Assembly (NCBI RefSeq): GCF_009670965.2
Contig: NZ_CP073239.1
Span: 310,001 to 374,000, forward strand
DNA from: Riemerella anatipestifer
GTDB taxonomy: Bacteria; Bacteroidota; Bacteroidia; Flavobacteriales; Weeksellaceae
DNA: 64,000 bases
Direction: 5' to 3'
In this document: positions 53,766 through 63,569 of the stretch, one piece after another
Position numbering within the stretch: the first letter of the stretch is position 1
How the letters are laid out: each line of letters opens with the position of its first letter
Made by a program: the position numbers and the translations under genes
Notes under the pieces: generated by a model
The model's input: the letters and a program-made list of their open reading frames with translations, nothing else
Told to the model about the DNA's origin: nothing
Databases searched by the model: none

Positions 53766-55151
53766 TTAAATATGTATTACCTCACCATAAGCCGCTGCTA
53801 CAGCCTCCATAACCGCTTCTGACAATGTAGGGTGTGGGTGAACAGATTTCAAAATCTCATGCCCTGTAGTTTCTAATTTTCTAGCAACTACGGCCTCTGC
53901 TATCATTTCGGTAACGCCATTACCTATCATATGACAGCCTAACCACTCACCATATTTAGCATCAAAAATTACTTTTACAAAACCATCTGTATCTCCGTTT
54001 GCAGTCGCTTTTCCACTAGCTGAGAATGGGAATTTCCCTACCTTGATATCATAGCCTTTCTCTTTGGCTTGTTTTTCGGTAAGACCAACTGATGCTATTT
54101 CAGGAAGGCAGTATGTACACCCTGGAATATTACCATAGTCTATAGTTTCTGTATGTAGCCCTTTGATTTTTTCCACACAAGTGATTCCTTCCGCAGAAGC
54201 CACATGAGCCAAGGCTTGAGTAGGAATAATATCTCCTATCGCATAATAACCTGGCACTGAAGTTTGATACCATTCATTTACTAAAACTCTACCTTTATCT
54301 GTTTTAATTCCAACTTCTTCTAGTCCTATGTTTTCAATATTAGCTGTAATACCAACTGCTGAAAGTACCACATCAGCCTCTAATGTTACGTTACCTTTAG
54401 CTGTTTTTACATTAGCTTTAACACCGTTACCAGAAGTATCCACAGACTCTACAGAAGCGTTAGTCATTACCTCTATACCCGCTTTCTTAAGAGATTTTTC
54501 TAAATGTTTAGAAACCTCCTCGTCCTCCACAGGTACGATGTTTGGCATAAACTCTACAATAGTTACTTTAGTCCCCATAGTAGCGTAGAAATATGCAAAC
54601 TCTACTCCGATAGCCCCAGAACCTACCACTATCATAGATTTAGGCTGTTCTGGTAAAGAAAGTGCTTGTCTATACCCAATTACTTTTTTGCCGTCTTGAG
54701 GAAGGTTTGGAAGCTCTCTAGAACGAGCTCCTGTTGCCAAGATGATGTGCTCTGCAGAATATTCTTTTGTAGCACCATCTTTTTCCACTAAAACTTTTTT
54801 ACCTTTTTGAACTTTAGCAGTACCGAATATAACATCTATCTTATTCTTTTTCATAAGGAATTCAATCCCTTTGCTCATCTTACTCGCTACACCACGACTT
54901 CTCTGAATTACATTAGGAAATTCAAAACTAGCTTCTACTTTATTAAGACCGAAATCTTCTGCATGGTTGATATACTTAAACACTTGTGCAGATTTCAATA
55001 ATGCCTTTGTAGGAATACACCCCCAGTTAAGGCAGATACCTCCTAAGTTTTCCTTTTCTACAATAGCTGTTTTGAAACCTAATTGTGCTGCTCTAATGGC
55101 TGTTACATAACCACCAGGACCACTCCCTATAACTATAATATCGTAATTCAT
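53766..55151 (-). CDS. lpdA: dihydrolipoyl dehydrogenase
   Basis: E3 subunit of 2-oxoacid dehydrogenase complexes; flavoprotein of 461 residues. FAD motif VIGSGPGGYVTAIRA, redox-active C40 and C45 (GGICLNWGCIPTKA), NAD motif VVGSGAIGVEFAYF, and the C-terminal HPHPTLSEAVMEA with the catalytic His-Glu pair. Single gene; its partner E1/E2 genes are not in the window. Confidence 0.96.
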   Translation of the reverse strand: MNYDIIVIGSGPGGYVTAIRAAQLGFKTAIVEKENLGGICLNWGCIPTKALLKSAQVFKYINHAEDFGLNKVEASFEFPNVIQRSRGVASKMSKGIEFLMKKNKIDVIFGTAKVQKGKKVLVEKDGATKEYSAEHIILATGARSRELPNLPQDGKKVIGYRQALSLPEQPKSMIVVGSGAIGVEFAYFYATMGTKVTIVEFMPNIVPVEDEEVSKHLEKSLKKAGIEVMTNASVESVDTSGNGVKANVKTAKGNVTLEADVVLSAVGITANIENIGLEEVGIKTDKGRVLVNEWYQTSVPGYYAIGDIIPTQALAHVASAEGITCVEKIKGLHTETIDYGNIPGCTYCLPEIASVGLTEKQAKEKGYDIKVGKFPFSASGKATANGDTDGFVKVIFDAKYGEWLGCHMIGNGVTEMIAEAVVARKLETTGHEILKSVHPHPTLSEAVMEAVAAAYGEVIHI

Positions 55152-55252
55152 TGATTAAAAATTTAGTGCGAATTTACAAAAAATTATTGATATTAAAATT
55201 TCTAAAAAAATACACTCCCACACCTCATTCATTTCAAATATTAACTTTAAAC

Positions 55253-55288
55253 AAAAAGCCGAAAGAAAAAATATTCTCTCGGCTTTTT
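55253..55288 (-). terminator. terminator of the ABC exporter genes
   Basis: AAAAAGCCGA and TCGGCTTTTT flank a 16-base loop, immediately after the ABC permease stop on the minus strand. Confidence 0.8.
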
Positions 55289-55308
55289 ATAATAATTACT
55301 CCCAATAC

Positions 55309-56607
55309 TTACGAATGTCTAATCCACTTCCAAAGTTCTTTTAGAGTTGCTTTATTACCGTGCATTAGTATGCCTACACGGTATATTTTTGCAGCAATAA
55401 AGACCATCAGTAATGTAGTAATAAATAATAACGCAACCGACAATACCAACTCCCAAATAGACACTCCAAAGGGTATCCTTGCAATCATAGCTACTGGAGA
55501 AGTTAACGGAATCATAGAAAGCCAAAAGCCCATAGGTCCATCTGGATTATTCATAATAGAAATGCTACCATAAAGCCCCAACATCAAAGGAATGGTTACA
55601 AATAAAGTAAACTGTTGAGTTTCGGTATCGTTATCCACCGCAGAACCAATAGCAGCATAAATAGAACTATAAAAAATATAGCCTAAAAGGAAAAACACAA
55701 GAAACACCCCAATAATAAGCCCATAATTGAGTTCCAACAAAGTATGAGATATATGAGCCACTACCTCCTGTATATTTTCCATTTGTTCCAAAGTGTTTCC
55801 AGTAGACATTGGGCTAAAACTTTGATTAAAAAATACTGCCGCTGTTACCGCCATTCCTATCCATATAACAAACTGAGTAAGCGCCACTAAAGTAACCCCT
55901 AAGATTTTACCCATCATTAAATCAAACGGTTTAACCGAAGAAATAATAATCTCTACCACACGATTATTTTTTTCTTCCAAAACGCTACGCATTACCCTTA
56001 CTCCATAAATCAAAATAAACATAAAAGTAGCGTACATCAATAACATACTTAACCCAGACTTCACTCCAAACGCAAGGCTATCGTCCTGCTGATGATTATC
56101 TAAAACATTGGTGGTTTTAAGTTCAAAAGATTTATCTAAGTCGTTAACTTGAGTTTCGGTGATTCCAAGTACTTTTATTTTTTCTTTCTTAATGACTTCC
56201 GACATAGAAGATGCTAAGGCTTTCCTTACATCAAAACCTATTTTTTTGTTTACCAATAGCTGAGCTTGATTCTGTAAAGCTTCATAATCTTGTTCTTGCA
56301 TAGGTGGAATAATCAACACTCCATCAATAGCTTCAGAAGTCTTTAATCCTTCCTTCAAAGATGCCTCGGTGTTAGGAGATGCATACACAAGGGAAACATC
56401 TTGTGGAGCTTTCATTCGGTTTTCAAACACCCCACTTTTATCTATGACAGAAAACTGATATTCCGTTTCGTTAGCTTTAAACATCAATCCTATAACAGCC
56501 CCGAAAACTATCATTAAAATTGGAGCTAGCAAAGTGAGTACAATAAAAGATTTCTTTTTAACCTGAGTAAGAAATTCTCTTTTGGTTATGATAATAATAT
56601 TTTTCAT
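55309..56607 (-). CDS. ABC-2 type transporter permease (NatB-like)
   Basis: A 432-residue membrane protein: one N-terminal helix (SFIVLTLLAPILMIVFG), a large extracytoplasmic loop of about 130 residues, then about five helices, with the RVVEIIISSVKPFDLMMGKIL block typical of NatB/ABC-2 exporters. Located 6 bases after its ATPase gene. The substrate is unknown; Na+ export is only a family-based idea. Confidence 0.85.
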   Translation of the reverse strand: MKNIIIITKREFLTQVKKKSFIVLTLLAPILMIVFGAVIGLMFKANETEYQFSVIDKSGVFENRMKAPQDVSLVYASPNTEASLKEGLKTSEAIDGVLIIPPMQEQDYEALQNQAQLLVNKKIGFDVRKALASSMSEVIKKEKIKVLGITETQVNDLDKSFELKTTNVLDNHQQDDSLAFGVKSGLSMLLMYATFMFILIYGVRVMRSVLEEKNNRVVEIIISSVKPFDLMMGKILGVTLVALTQFVIWIGMAVTAAVFFNQSFSPMSTGNTLEQMENIQEVVAHISHTLLELNYGLIIGVFLVFFLLGYIFYSSIYAAIGSAVDNDTETQQFTLFVTIPLMLGLYGSISIMNNPDGPMGFWLSMIPLTSPVAMIARIPFGVSIWELVLSVALLFITTLLMVFIAAKIYRVGILMHGNKATLKELWKWIRHS

Positions 56608-56613
56608 ACGATA

Positions 56614-57519
56614 TTAGTTTTGTACAGCAGTAATGAACACTTCGTTCATACTAGGTATTTTCTCATTAAAACTTCTAATGCTTCCTAACGGCATTAGCTT
56701 TGACAACAGCTGGTTTTGTTCGCCTTGATATTTTAGATTAAAACTAATAAGTCCATCTTTTTCTTGCCAATCAGAAGGCGAAAATTCCGACTTAAAGCTT
56801 TCCAACAATTCAGAGTTAGAGTGAGCGAGTACGACTTCGTAAACATTTTGTTTGAAACGCTCTCTTACTTCAAACACTTTTCCGTCTAAGATTTTTTTTG
56901 AATGATTAACCAACGCTACATAATCGCACATTTCTTCCACGCTTTCCATTCTATGTGTAGAAAGTATGATGGTTGTCCCGTTATTTTTAAGATTGATGAT
57001 TTGGTCTTTGATGAGATTAGCGTTTACAGGGTCAAACCCAGAGAAAGGCTCATCTAAAATAAGTAATTTAGGACGATGCAACACCGTTACCACAAACTGT
57101 ATTTTCTGTGCCATACCCTTTGAAAGCTCGGAGAGTTTCTTTTTCCACCATTGGTCTATGTTTAGGCGTTCAAACCAATATTTAGCTTGAGTAAGTGCCT
57201 CATTTTTAGACATACCTTTAAGCTCTCCAAAATAAAGAATTTGGTCGCCCACCGTCATATTTTTATAAAGGCCTCTTTCTTCTGGCATATAGCCAATAGT
57301 CTTGATATGATGAGGGCTTAAAATTTCGTTATCTATAAAAACTTTACCACTATCCGCTTGAGTAATCTGATTGATAATTCTAATAAAAGAAGTCTTACCT
57401 GCTCCGTTAGGTCCTAACAGCCCGCAGATGCTTCCCGTAGGGACTTCTATACTAAAGTCAGACAAAGCTACTTTTCTGCCTGCATCATAGGTTTTTGTAA
57501 TATGTTCTGCTCTAAGCAT
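56614..57519 (-). CDS. ABC transporter ATP-binding protein (NatA-like)
   Basis: 301 residues. Walker A (LLGPNGAGKTSF), signature-type LSKGMAQKIQFV and Walker B (LLILDEPFSGFDP) are visible, with a C-terminal DUF4162-like tail common in the NatA group. Forms an exporter with the adjacent permease. No dedicated promoter was seen. Confidence 0.9.
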   Translation of the reverse strand: MLRAEHITKTYDAGRKVALSDFSIEVPTGSICGLLGPNGAGKTSFIRIINQITQADSGKVFIDNEILSPHHIKTIGYMPEERGLYKNMTVGDQILYFGELKGMSKNEALTQAKYWFERLNIDQWWKKKLSELSKGMAQKIQFVVTVLHRPKLLILDEPFSGFDPVNANLIKDQIINLKNNGTTIILSTHRMESVEEMCDYVALVNHSKKILDGKVFEVRERFKQNVYEVVLAHSNSELLESFKSEFSPSDWQEKDGLISFNLKYQGEQNQLLSKLMPLGSIRSFNEKIPSMNEVFITAVQN

Positions 57520-57585
57520 TTTTATATTTTTATTTTAGTTAGTACAAAGAAAAGAGTTTTTGTTAAAATTATCCTAATAGCTCAT

Positions 57586-57613
57586 AAAAAAAGAGACTTT
57601 TAAAAGTCTCTTT
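57586..57613 (-). terminator. terminator of grpE-dnaJ
   Basis: AAAAAGAGACTTT and AAAGTCTCTTTTT form a nearly continuous palindrome 18 bases after the dnaJ stop. Confidence 0.85.
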
Positions 57614-57630
57614 TTATCATTATTATAATT

Positions 57631-58746
57631 CTAGTTAAACAAATCTCTCACCTTATCAAAGAATGTTTTTTCTTTCCCTGAAGGTTCAGCTTTCATTTCG
57701 CCACTGCTCAGCTGTTTTTCAAAAAACTCTTTTTGTTCCTTTGTAAGGTTTTGTGGCGTCCATACATTGATGTGTACAAACATATCTCCCCTACCATAGC
57801 TATCTATACTAGGAAGCCCTTTACCTGCAAGTCGTAAAATCTTACCTGATTGCGTACCTGCATCCACCTTTATTTTAACCTTGCCACCTACTACTGGGAT
57901 TTCTTTAGAAGTACCCAACGCTGCTTCTGCGAAAGAAATGTATAACTCTTGGTGAAGGTTATCTCCTTCTCTCTTGATGTTTACATCTTCCTCTTCCTCT
58001 ACCACCACAAGCAAATCCCCTGGAGTTCCGCCGAAAGGAGCGTCGTTACCTTTACCTCTTACACTTAGTTGTATACCATCTCTAGCTCCAGCAGGGATAT
58101 TGATACTCACTTCTTCATCAGCCTTAATAAGCCCTTGAGCATTTGCTCCCGCTGGTATTTTATCTGCTACCTTACCGATGCCATTACACGCCCCACAAGT
58201 GGTTTGCGTTTGCATTTGTCCAAACATTGTGTTCATCACTTTCATTTGGACACCATTACCGTTACAAGTAGGGCAAGTCTTAGAAGTTACCCCAGTGGCA
58301 AGTTTCATTTTTTTGATTTTGATGGTTTTCTGTGTTCCATTCATCATCTCCTCTAGGCTTAGCTTGATACGAACTCTAAGGTTAGTACCTCTAGACTCTT
58401 GTCTCCTAGCTCCACCGCCGAAACCTCCAAAATGACCTCCAAAGATATCTCCAAACTGACTGAAAATATCTTCCATATTCATACCGCCGCCGAAGCCTCC
58501 ACCACCGAAGCCTCCGCTACCACCTACTCCCGCATGACCATATTGGTCATATCTAGCTCTCTTATTCTCATCGCTAAGAACTTCGTAGGCTTCCGCTGCT
58601 TCTTTAAATTTTTCCTCAGCCTCTTTATCTCCTGGATTTTTATCGGGGTGATATTTAAGTGCTTGTCTTCGGTAAGCTTTTTTAATAGCGTCTGCCGTTG
58701 CATTTTTTTCTACCCCTAATATCTCGTAGTAATCTCTTTTTGACAT
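57631..58746 (-). CDS. dnaJ: molecular chaperone DnaJ with a reduced zinc region
   Basis: Hsp40 co-chaperone of DnaK, 371 residues. J domain with HPD at 33-35; Gly/Phe-rich linker (about 73-113); C-terminal substrate-binding domains. Standard DnaJ has four CXXCXGXG repeats forming two zinc sites; here only two are present, C158-C161 (CPTCNGNG) and C184-C187 (CGACNGIG), which correspond to zinc site II. The cysteines of site I are missing. 50 bases downstream of grpE, forming one operon. dnaK itself is not in the window. Confidence 0.95.
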   Translation of the reverse strand: MSKRDYYEILGVEKNATADAIKKAYRRQALKYHPDKNPGDKEAEEKFKEAAEAYEVLSDENKRARYDQYGHAGVGGSGGFGGGGFGGGMNMEDIFSQFGDIFGGHFGGFGGGARRQESRGTNLRVRIKLSLEEMMNGTQKTIKIKKMKLATGVTSKTCPTCNGNGVQMKVMNTMFGQMQTQTTCGACNGIGKVADKIPAGANAQGLIKADEEVSINIPAGARDGIQLSVRGKGNDAPFGGTPGDLLVVVEEEEDVNIKREGDNLHQELYISFAEAALGTSKEIPVVGGKVKIKVDAGTQSGKILRLAGKGLPSIDSYGRGDMFVHINVWTPQNLTKEQKEFFEKQLSSGEMKAEPSGKEKTFFDKVRDLFN

Positions 58747-58796
58747 TATTTATTTTAGTTTTATAATAAATGAAAGTTTCATTTATAATGTAAGAT

Positions 58797-59348
58797 TTAT
58801 TGCCCTGTAACTACTTTAGTAAATCTAATGACTCTATCGTACAGCATATATCCAGACTCTATTACATCTACAATTTTACCTTTTAAATCTTCGGTAGGAG
58901 CTGGTATTTGGGTAATAGCTTCGTGGAAATCTACATTAAAGTTGTCTCCTACATTTACCTCTATAGGCTTTAATCCTTTTTCTACCAGTTTATTTTTGAA
59001 TTTTTGATAGATAAGTTCTACTCCTTTTAAGTCTTCTTCTTTACCTGTTTTTGCTATTTCTTTTAAGGCTCTTTCAAAATCATCTAAAATAGCGAGCATA
59101 CTCACCATCATATCCTGATTAGCATATTGGAAAAACTCCATTCGCTCTTTAGAAGTTCTTTTCTTATAGTTTTCAAACTCAGCATATAGACGAATGTAAC
59201 GGTCTTTCTCCTCTGCCAAAAGTTCTTCCGTTGTAGGTTCTTTTGTCAGATTTTCTTCGCTGTCAATATTTATATTTTGAGTTTCTTCGTTTAGGCTTTC
59301 TTCAGAAACATTAAGTTTTTCTTCGTGCAAATCTTTATTATCTTCCAT
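58797..59348 (-). CDS. grpE: nucleotide exchange factor GrpE
   Basis: 183 residues. An acidic, disordered N-terminus (about 1-50), a long helix (EEKDRYIRLYAEFENYKKRT) and the C-terminal beta domain with VGDNFNVDFHEAITQIP and ESGYMLYDRVIRFTKVVT. Works with DnaK and the DnaJ encoded downstream. Confidence 0.95.
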   Translation of the reverse strand: MEDNKDLHEEKLNVSEESLNEETQNINIDSEENLTKEPTTEELLAEEKDRYIRLYAEFENYKKRTSKERMEFFQYANQDMMVSMLAILDDFERALKEIAKTGKEEDLKGVELIYQKFKNKLVEKGLKPIEVNVGDNFNVDFHEAITQIPAPTEDLKGKIVDVIESGYMLYDRVIRFTKVVTGQ

Positions 59349-59378
59349 TCTTTTTTGGTTTTATTACTCAAATATTGT

Positions 59379-59410
59379 CAAAGATATTGCCAAATTAAGA
59401 TTTAGGACAA
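59379..59410 (-). promoter_or_regulatory. promoter of grpE-dnaJ
   Basis: Minus strand: TATCTTTG at 59386-59379 and TTG at 59410-59408 with a 21-base spacer. It matches the housekeeping promoter; no CIRCE-type element is seen. Confidence 0.65.
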
Positions 59411-59434
59411 ATTGACAGACCTAAGAAACTTACT

Positions 59435-60766
59435 CTAACCTATTTCGGTATAAACCAAATAAATATTCAGTACAATAATGATAAAACTAATGATGATAGC
59501 GGTGTATTTCAAAAAACCTTGATTAGCAAATGCTCCCATCTTAAGTTTATTATTAGTTAGCATTACCAGCGGTACTACTGCAAAACTCAACTGTAAGGAA
59601 AGTATAACTTGACTTAATATTAAAAGGTCAGTAGTTCCTTTTTCACCATAGATAGTAGCGACTATCAACGCTGGTATTACAGCTATCAATCTTGTAATCA
59701 ATCGTCTTAACCAAGGTTTTAATTTAATATTGAGAAAACCCTCCATTACAATCTGCCCAGCCAAAGTGCCTGTAAGGGTTGAGTTTTGCCCAGAAGCCAA
59801 CAAAGCTATAGCAAACACAATACTAGCGAGGCTCGTTCCTAAAATTGGAGACAAAAGTTGATGAGCGTCTGTAATGTCAGCAACATCTTGATAGCCTGTG
59901 TGATGAAATGCCGCCGATGAAATAATAAGTATAGCCGCATTGATTAAAAATGCTAACAACAAAGAAATATTACTATCCAAAGTAGCGAATTTAATAGCTT
60001 CCCTCTTCCCCTTATCATCTCTAGAATAGTTTCTAGTCTGTACAATACTGCTATGCAAGTACAAGTTATGAGGCATTACAGTAGCTCCTAAAATACCTAT
60101 TGCTATATAGAGCATACTTGGATTAAATACAATTTCTTTCTGCGGAACTAAACCCTTCAATATAGGAAACCACTCAGGATTACTTACCACTATTTCGTAT
60201 AGAAAACAAAAGAAGATAATTGCTATCAAACCACCCACAACACTTTCTAACCATCTAAAACCTTTAGCTTGAAGTATCAAAATAATAAAAACATCTATCA
60301 CAGTAATAGCTATCCCAACAGTAAGTGGTAACCCAAACAAAAGATTAAGAGCTATGGCTGCACCTATCACTTCCGCAAGATCTGTAGCCGCAATGGCTAT
60401 TTCAGCAAAAATCCAAAGTAGAAAATTAACAGGTCGAGAATAACTATCTCTACAAGCTTGAGCCAAATCTCTTTCGGCAACAATACCTAACTTTAAAGAC
60501 AAATGCTGTAATAACATCGCAAAAAGATTAGATATAAGAATTACTGATAGTAAAGTATATCCAAACTTAGCACCGCCTGCAATGCCTGTTGCCCAGTTAC
60601 CTGGATCCATATAGCCTACCGCTACCATAAGCCCTGGACCTACAAATGCTAAAAATTTCTTCCAAAAACCTGCATCTTTAGGTACCTCAATACTAGAAAA
60701 CGATTCTGACAAAGAATTACCAGAACGCTCTTTTTTCCACATTCTATCTTTGAAGTATTTTTTCAT
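59435..60766 (-). CDS. Nramp-family divalent metal transporter
   Basis: An inner-membrane, proton-coupled importer of Mn2+ or Fe2+, about 443 residues with about 11 helices. DPGN at 54-57 (helix 1 metal site) and MPHNLYLHSS (helix 6 metal site with Met) are present, as expected for Nramp. An ATG at 60766 is used; a GTG one codon earlier is possible. Strand and spacing suggest a single gene. A palindromic operator overlaps its promoter region. Confidence 0.92.
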   Translation of the reverse strand: MKKYFKDRMWKKERSGNSLSESFSSIEVPKDAGFWKKFLAFVGPGLMVAVGYMDPGNWATGIAGGAKFGYTLLSVILISNLFAMLLQHLSLKLGIVAERDLAQACRDSYSRPVNFLLWIFAEIAIAATDLAEVIGAAIALNLLFGLPLTVGIAITVIDVFIILILQAKGFRWLESVVGGLIAIIFFCFLYEIVVSNPEWFPILKGLVPQKEIVFNPSMLYIAIGILGATVMPHNLYLHSSIVQTRNYSRDDKGKREAIKFATLDSNISLLLAFLINAAILIISSAAFHHTGYQDVADITDAHQLLSPILGTSLASIVFAIALLASGQNSTLTGTLAGQIVMEGFLNIKLKPWLRRLITRLIAVIPALIVATIYGEKGTTDLLILSQVILSLQLSFAVVPLVMLTNNKLKMGAFANQGFLKYTAIIISFIIIVLNIYLVYTEIG

Positions 60767-60774
60767 CACTCAAA

Positions 60775-60795
60775 CAAAAGTTAGATAAGTCTAAC
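60775..60795 (-). promoter_or_regulatory. palindromic operator with -7-like element of the Nramp gene
   Basis: GTTAGA, spacer TAAG, TCTAAC at 60780-60795 is a perfect inverted repeat, 14 bases upstream of the start codon. On the minus strand it overlaps TAACTTTTG (60783-60775), a one-base-longer version of the TAnnTTTG box. The TTAG...CTAA arms resemble DtxR/MntR-type metal-regulator boxes, which is inference. Confidence 0.55.
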
Positions 60796-60828
60796 AAAAT
60801 TATAAAAAATATCTAATCCAGCAAAAAA

Positions 60829-60867
60829 AATAGAGAGACTACTCAATTATAAGTAGCCTCTCTATTT
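60829..60867 (-). terminator. terminator of the OmpP1/FadL gene
   Basis: AATAGAGAGACTACT and AGTAGCCTCTCTATT, with one internal mismatch and an 8-base loop, just after the gene's stop on the minus strand. Confidence 0.8.
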
Positions 60868-60887
60868 CTATTTAAATGTAACTTTTT

Positions 60888-62324
60888 TTAAAATCTCCAA
60901 CCGACAGTAAACACAAAGTTATTTCTTACTGTTTTAACATCAGAAACAATACTTCTCTTCTGTGTTACACCATCTCCTTCGTTAAACACACTATTCTCCA
61001 CTGGAGAAGCGTAATCTCCCGCATAAAATGGATTAGCAAACTTAGAACTTGCATTCTGATAGGCCGCATCTACATAGAAAGATTTAAAATTATACCCTAG
61101 TCCCAGACCTAAAGTCTGTCTATTTGAAAGATATAAATTACTAAATGTTCTATCAGAATATAAATTACTTGTTGGATCAATAACACTTAAAGACGAAGTA
61201 GAGAAAGGATTAGATTGATATGCATAACCTCCTCTAAATCTCCAGTTATCTAACCTGTATTCTGCACCCAATCTTAACTCAGAAGTATTAGAATACACTT
61301 TGTTAAAAAACTCATTTAATTGCTTCTCTGCATCTCCCTGTACATTATACTGGGGTTTTGTAACACCTAAAGTATAATCCACATTTACTGCAAAATTCTT
61401 GTTAGCTATATAAGCACCACTCAGAGTAGCTTTCATTGGAGTACTCAACCTTCTATTCTCATTTCCCAACGCCGTTCCCATAACTCCATTATTATCAAAT
61501 CCATAATAGTTATAAGCCCTCTCTATATTCCACCAAGTAGGAGACTCTAGTGCTAAACCTACACGAAAGTTTTTATCTATTTTACCTATAACCCCTGCTG
61601 AAATTGCTACCCCTCCGGAAGATTCTTGAAAAGGAGTATCTTGTTTTTGGTATAGCCCCTTAGTACCTGCCGTTTGAGACTGCATTCTAAAAAAATCTCC
61701 TTGCTCTATATTTGCTGAATGGAAGTGCACTCCACCACCTACATACCACTTATGGTCGTAATTACCACCAAATGCGAAGGATAATTTTGAAGTATGCCCT
61801 ACTCTATTATAAGCATGCCCATCGTAAAGTAGTAAATCCGTTTGCGAATTACCATTACTATCTGTATAATCTATAGCTTCATTTATAGTGTGATTTTCAG
61901 GAGTTCTGATATAACTATCAACATCCTTAGCACTATAATTAAACCCTAGGCTAATAAACTTCCATTTAGAATTATTGCTAGTTTGCATTACAACAACCCC
62001 TCCTAAATGTCCTAAATTAGTTTTCTTATAAACTTCATCATAAGATTTATTTGCTAGAGTTGAGGTATTTTTATTTCCCAAAGCATTAAGCGTTCCAGAA
62101 AATTCACCCACAATATTAACAGCTATACCTGCAGGGTTAACATTTATAGAAGAAGCATCTCCTCCCATTGCTCCCATTGCTCCTGCCATACCCATGTATT
62201 TTGCAGAACCATTAGGTTGTGTATCAGAATAAACATCTACCGTATTCCTAATTACAGAAACATCTTGAGAGTAAAATAAAGCTCCAACAGACAGCCCTAA
62301 TATTGAAAATATCTTCTTATTCAT
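60888..62324 (-). CDS. OmpP1/FadL-family outer-membrane transport protein
   Basis: About 478 residues with a signal peptide (MNKKIFSILGLSVGALFYSQ). The N-terminal plug motif GSAKYMGMAGAMGAMGGD with SINVNPAGIA, the barrel strands, and the C-terminal FVFTVGWRF are typical of the FadL family, which imports long-chain fatty acids or other hydrophobic compounds. The ATG at 62324 is preferred to an upstream one at 62348, which only adds polar residues. Downstream of the Trp/Gly-rich lipoprotein by 38 bases, probably one transcript. Confidence 0.9.
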   Translation of the reverse strand: MNKKIFSILGLSVGALFYSQDVSVIRNTVDVYSDTQPNGSAKYMGMAGAMGAMGGDASSINVNPAGIAVNIVGEFSGTLNALGNKNTSTLANKSYDEVYKKTNLGHLGGVVVMQTSNNSKWKFISLGFNYSAKDVDSYIRTPENHTINEAIDYTDSNGNSQTDLLLYDGHAYNRVGHTSKLSFAFGGNYDHKWYVGGGVHFHSANIEQGDFFRMQSQTAGTKGLYQKQDTPFQESSGGVAISAGVIGKIDKNFRVGLALESPTWWNIERAYNYYGFDNNGVMGTALGNENRRLSTPMKATLSGAYIANKNFAVNVDYTLGVTKPQYNVQGDAEKQLNEFFNKVYSNTSELRLGAEYRLDNWRFRGGYAYQSNPFSTSSLSVIDPTSNLYSDRTFSNLYLSNRQTLGLGLGYNFKSFYVDAAYQNASSKFANPFYAGDYASPVENSVFNEGDGVTQKRSIVSDVKTVRNNFVFTVGWRF

Positions 62325-62362
62325 TATCTTATTTTTATTTTTTAGCATTCAATTAAATTAAA

Positions 62363-63406
62363 CTATCTAAAACCACCTGTTCTAAAACCTCCCCCTGATC
62401 TCATACCACCTCCTGAGCTACCAGAACCAAAGCCGCCACTTCTATTGGAACCTCCGCCCCAGCCAGAATTGTTTCTAAATCCATCGTTTCTTGGTATAGA
62501 TTGTGTACGAGGTGTCATTCCTCTATCCTGATAATTATAGTTCGGCTCAGATCTTCTTAATGTTCTTGTTTGAGGCATTGAGTAGCCATTATTACTGTTA
62601 TTACGGTTAATCCTATTGTCTCCTCTTCCAAAGCCTGAGTCTCTAAATCCGCCAAAGTTTCTTCCTGAATTACTATTACTATTTGGATTTCTATAAATTG
62701 GGTTATTAAACCCTCCGTTATTATATCTAGTAATACTGTCTACACCACTTCTTCTATAGTTGTACTGACGAGGCGCTACTCCCCAATAAGGATTTCCCCA
62801 TACACCATAACCACCCCAATATGGGTTGCCCCAGCCTGTTCCCCAGTAAGGGTTCCAACCAAATCTTCCACCCCAATAAGGATTTCCCCAACCCCATCTG
62901 TTCCAGCCTGACCCCCAGCCCATGCCGAAGCCCATATTCCAACCCCAGCCTGAACTCCAACCAAAGCCCATATTCCAGCTATTCCAGCCGCCAAAACCTC
63001 CCCAATAAGGATCCCAGCCAAAGCCTGTTCCCCAGAAAGGTGTATTCCAGCCCCAGCCAGTATAGCGTCTTTCAACTCCTGCAAAGGCACCCCAATCTGA
63101 ATCGGATTGTACAGGAGTATCCGTCCATTCTTGATATTTGTTATTTTGATTTTGCTGTAATTGTCTAGAGTTTTCTACCACTCTATAATCATTACTATAG
63201 TCGTAGTAATCTCCTACATTATTACGGTCATTCACAACTACCCCTTCCGGAATTACATCTTTACTTGGATCATAGTAAACACCATCAGTCTCTGTATAGC
63301 CTCCCATTTGTGCTCCACAAGAGGTCAACAAAAAACTAACAGAAGTGGCTAATGCTAGTCTAACAGCCCATTTTCTTTTTAAGAAATTATAATCTATTTT
63401 TTTCAT
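62363..63406 (-). CDS. Trp/Gly-rich lipoprotein with PYWG repeats
   Basis: 347 residues with a lipoprotein signal (lipobox LTSC, about residue 29-30). The central region (about 115-225) is extremely rich in Trp, Gly, Tyr and Asn, with five copies of a DPYWG/NPYWG motif and many GWG steps. The C-terminal region is Asn/Arg/Gly-rich and of low complexity. No domain is recognised. Probably outer-membrane-attached or surface-exposed. Divergent from proS and upstream of the OmpP1/FadL gene. Confidence 0.75.
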   Translation of the reverse strand: MKKIDYNFLKRKWAVRLALATSVSFLLTSCGAQMGGYTETDGVYYDPSKDVIPEGVVVNDRNNVGDYYDYSNDYRVVENSRQLQQNQNNKYQEWTDTPVQSDSDWGAFAGVERRYTGWGWNTPFWGTGFGWDPYWGGFGGWNSWNMGFGWSSGWGWNMGFGMGWGSGWNRWGWGNPYWGGRFGWNPYWGTGWGNPYWGGYGVWGNPYWGVAPRQYNYRRSGVDSITRYNNGGFNNPIYRNPNSNSNSGRNFGGFRDSGFGRGDNRINRNNSNNGYSMPQTRTLRRSEPNYNYQDRGMTPRTQSIPRNDGFRNNSGWGGGSNRSGGFGSGSSGGGMRSGGGFRTGGFR

Positions 63407-63569
63407 AATCTTATGTAGGTTTTATTTATCTTTGTGCTTGAATTGAGGTGGATATAGCTAAAACTATACCAAAAAAATCTCTCAAATTACAAATCATAAC
63501 TTAGGTGTTATTTAGCCATTTAACTAGATACACCTACAAAATTATAAAATAAAAGTTAAAAGTAAATTT

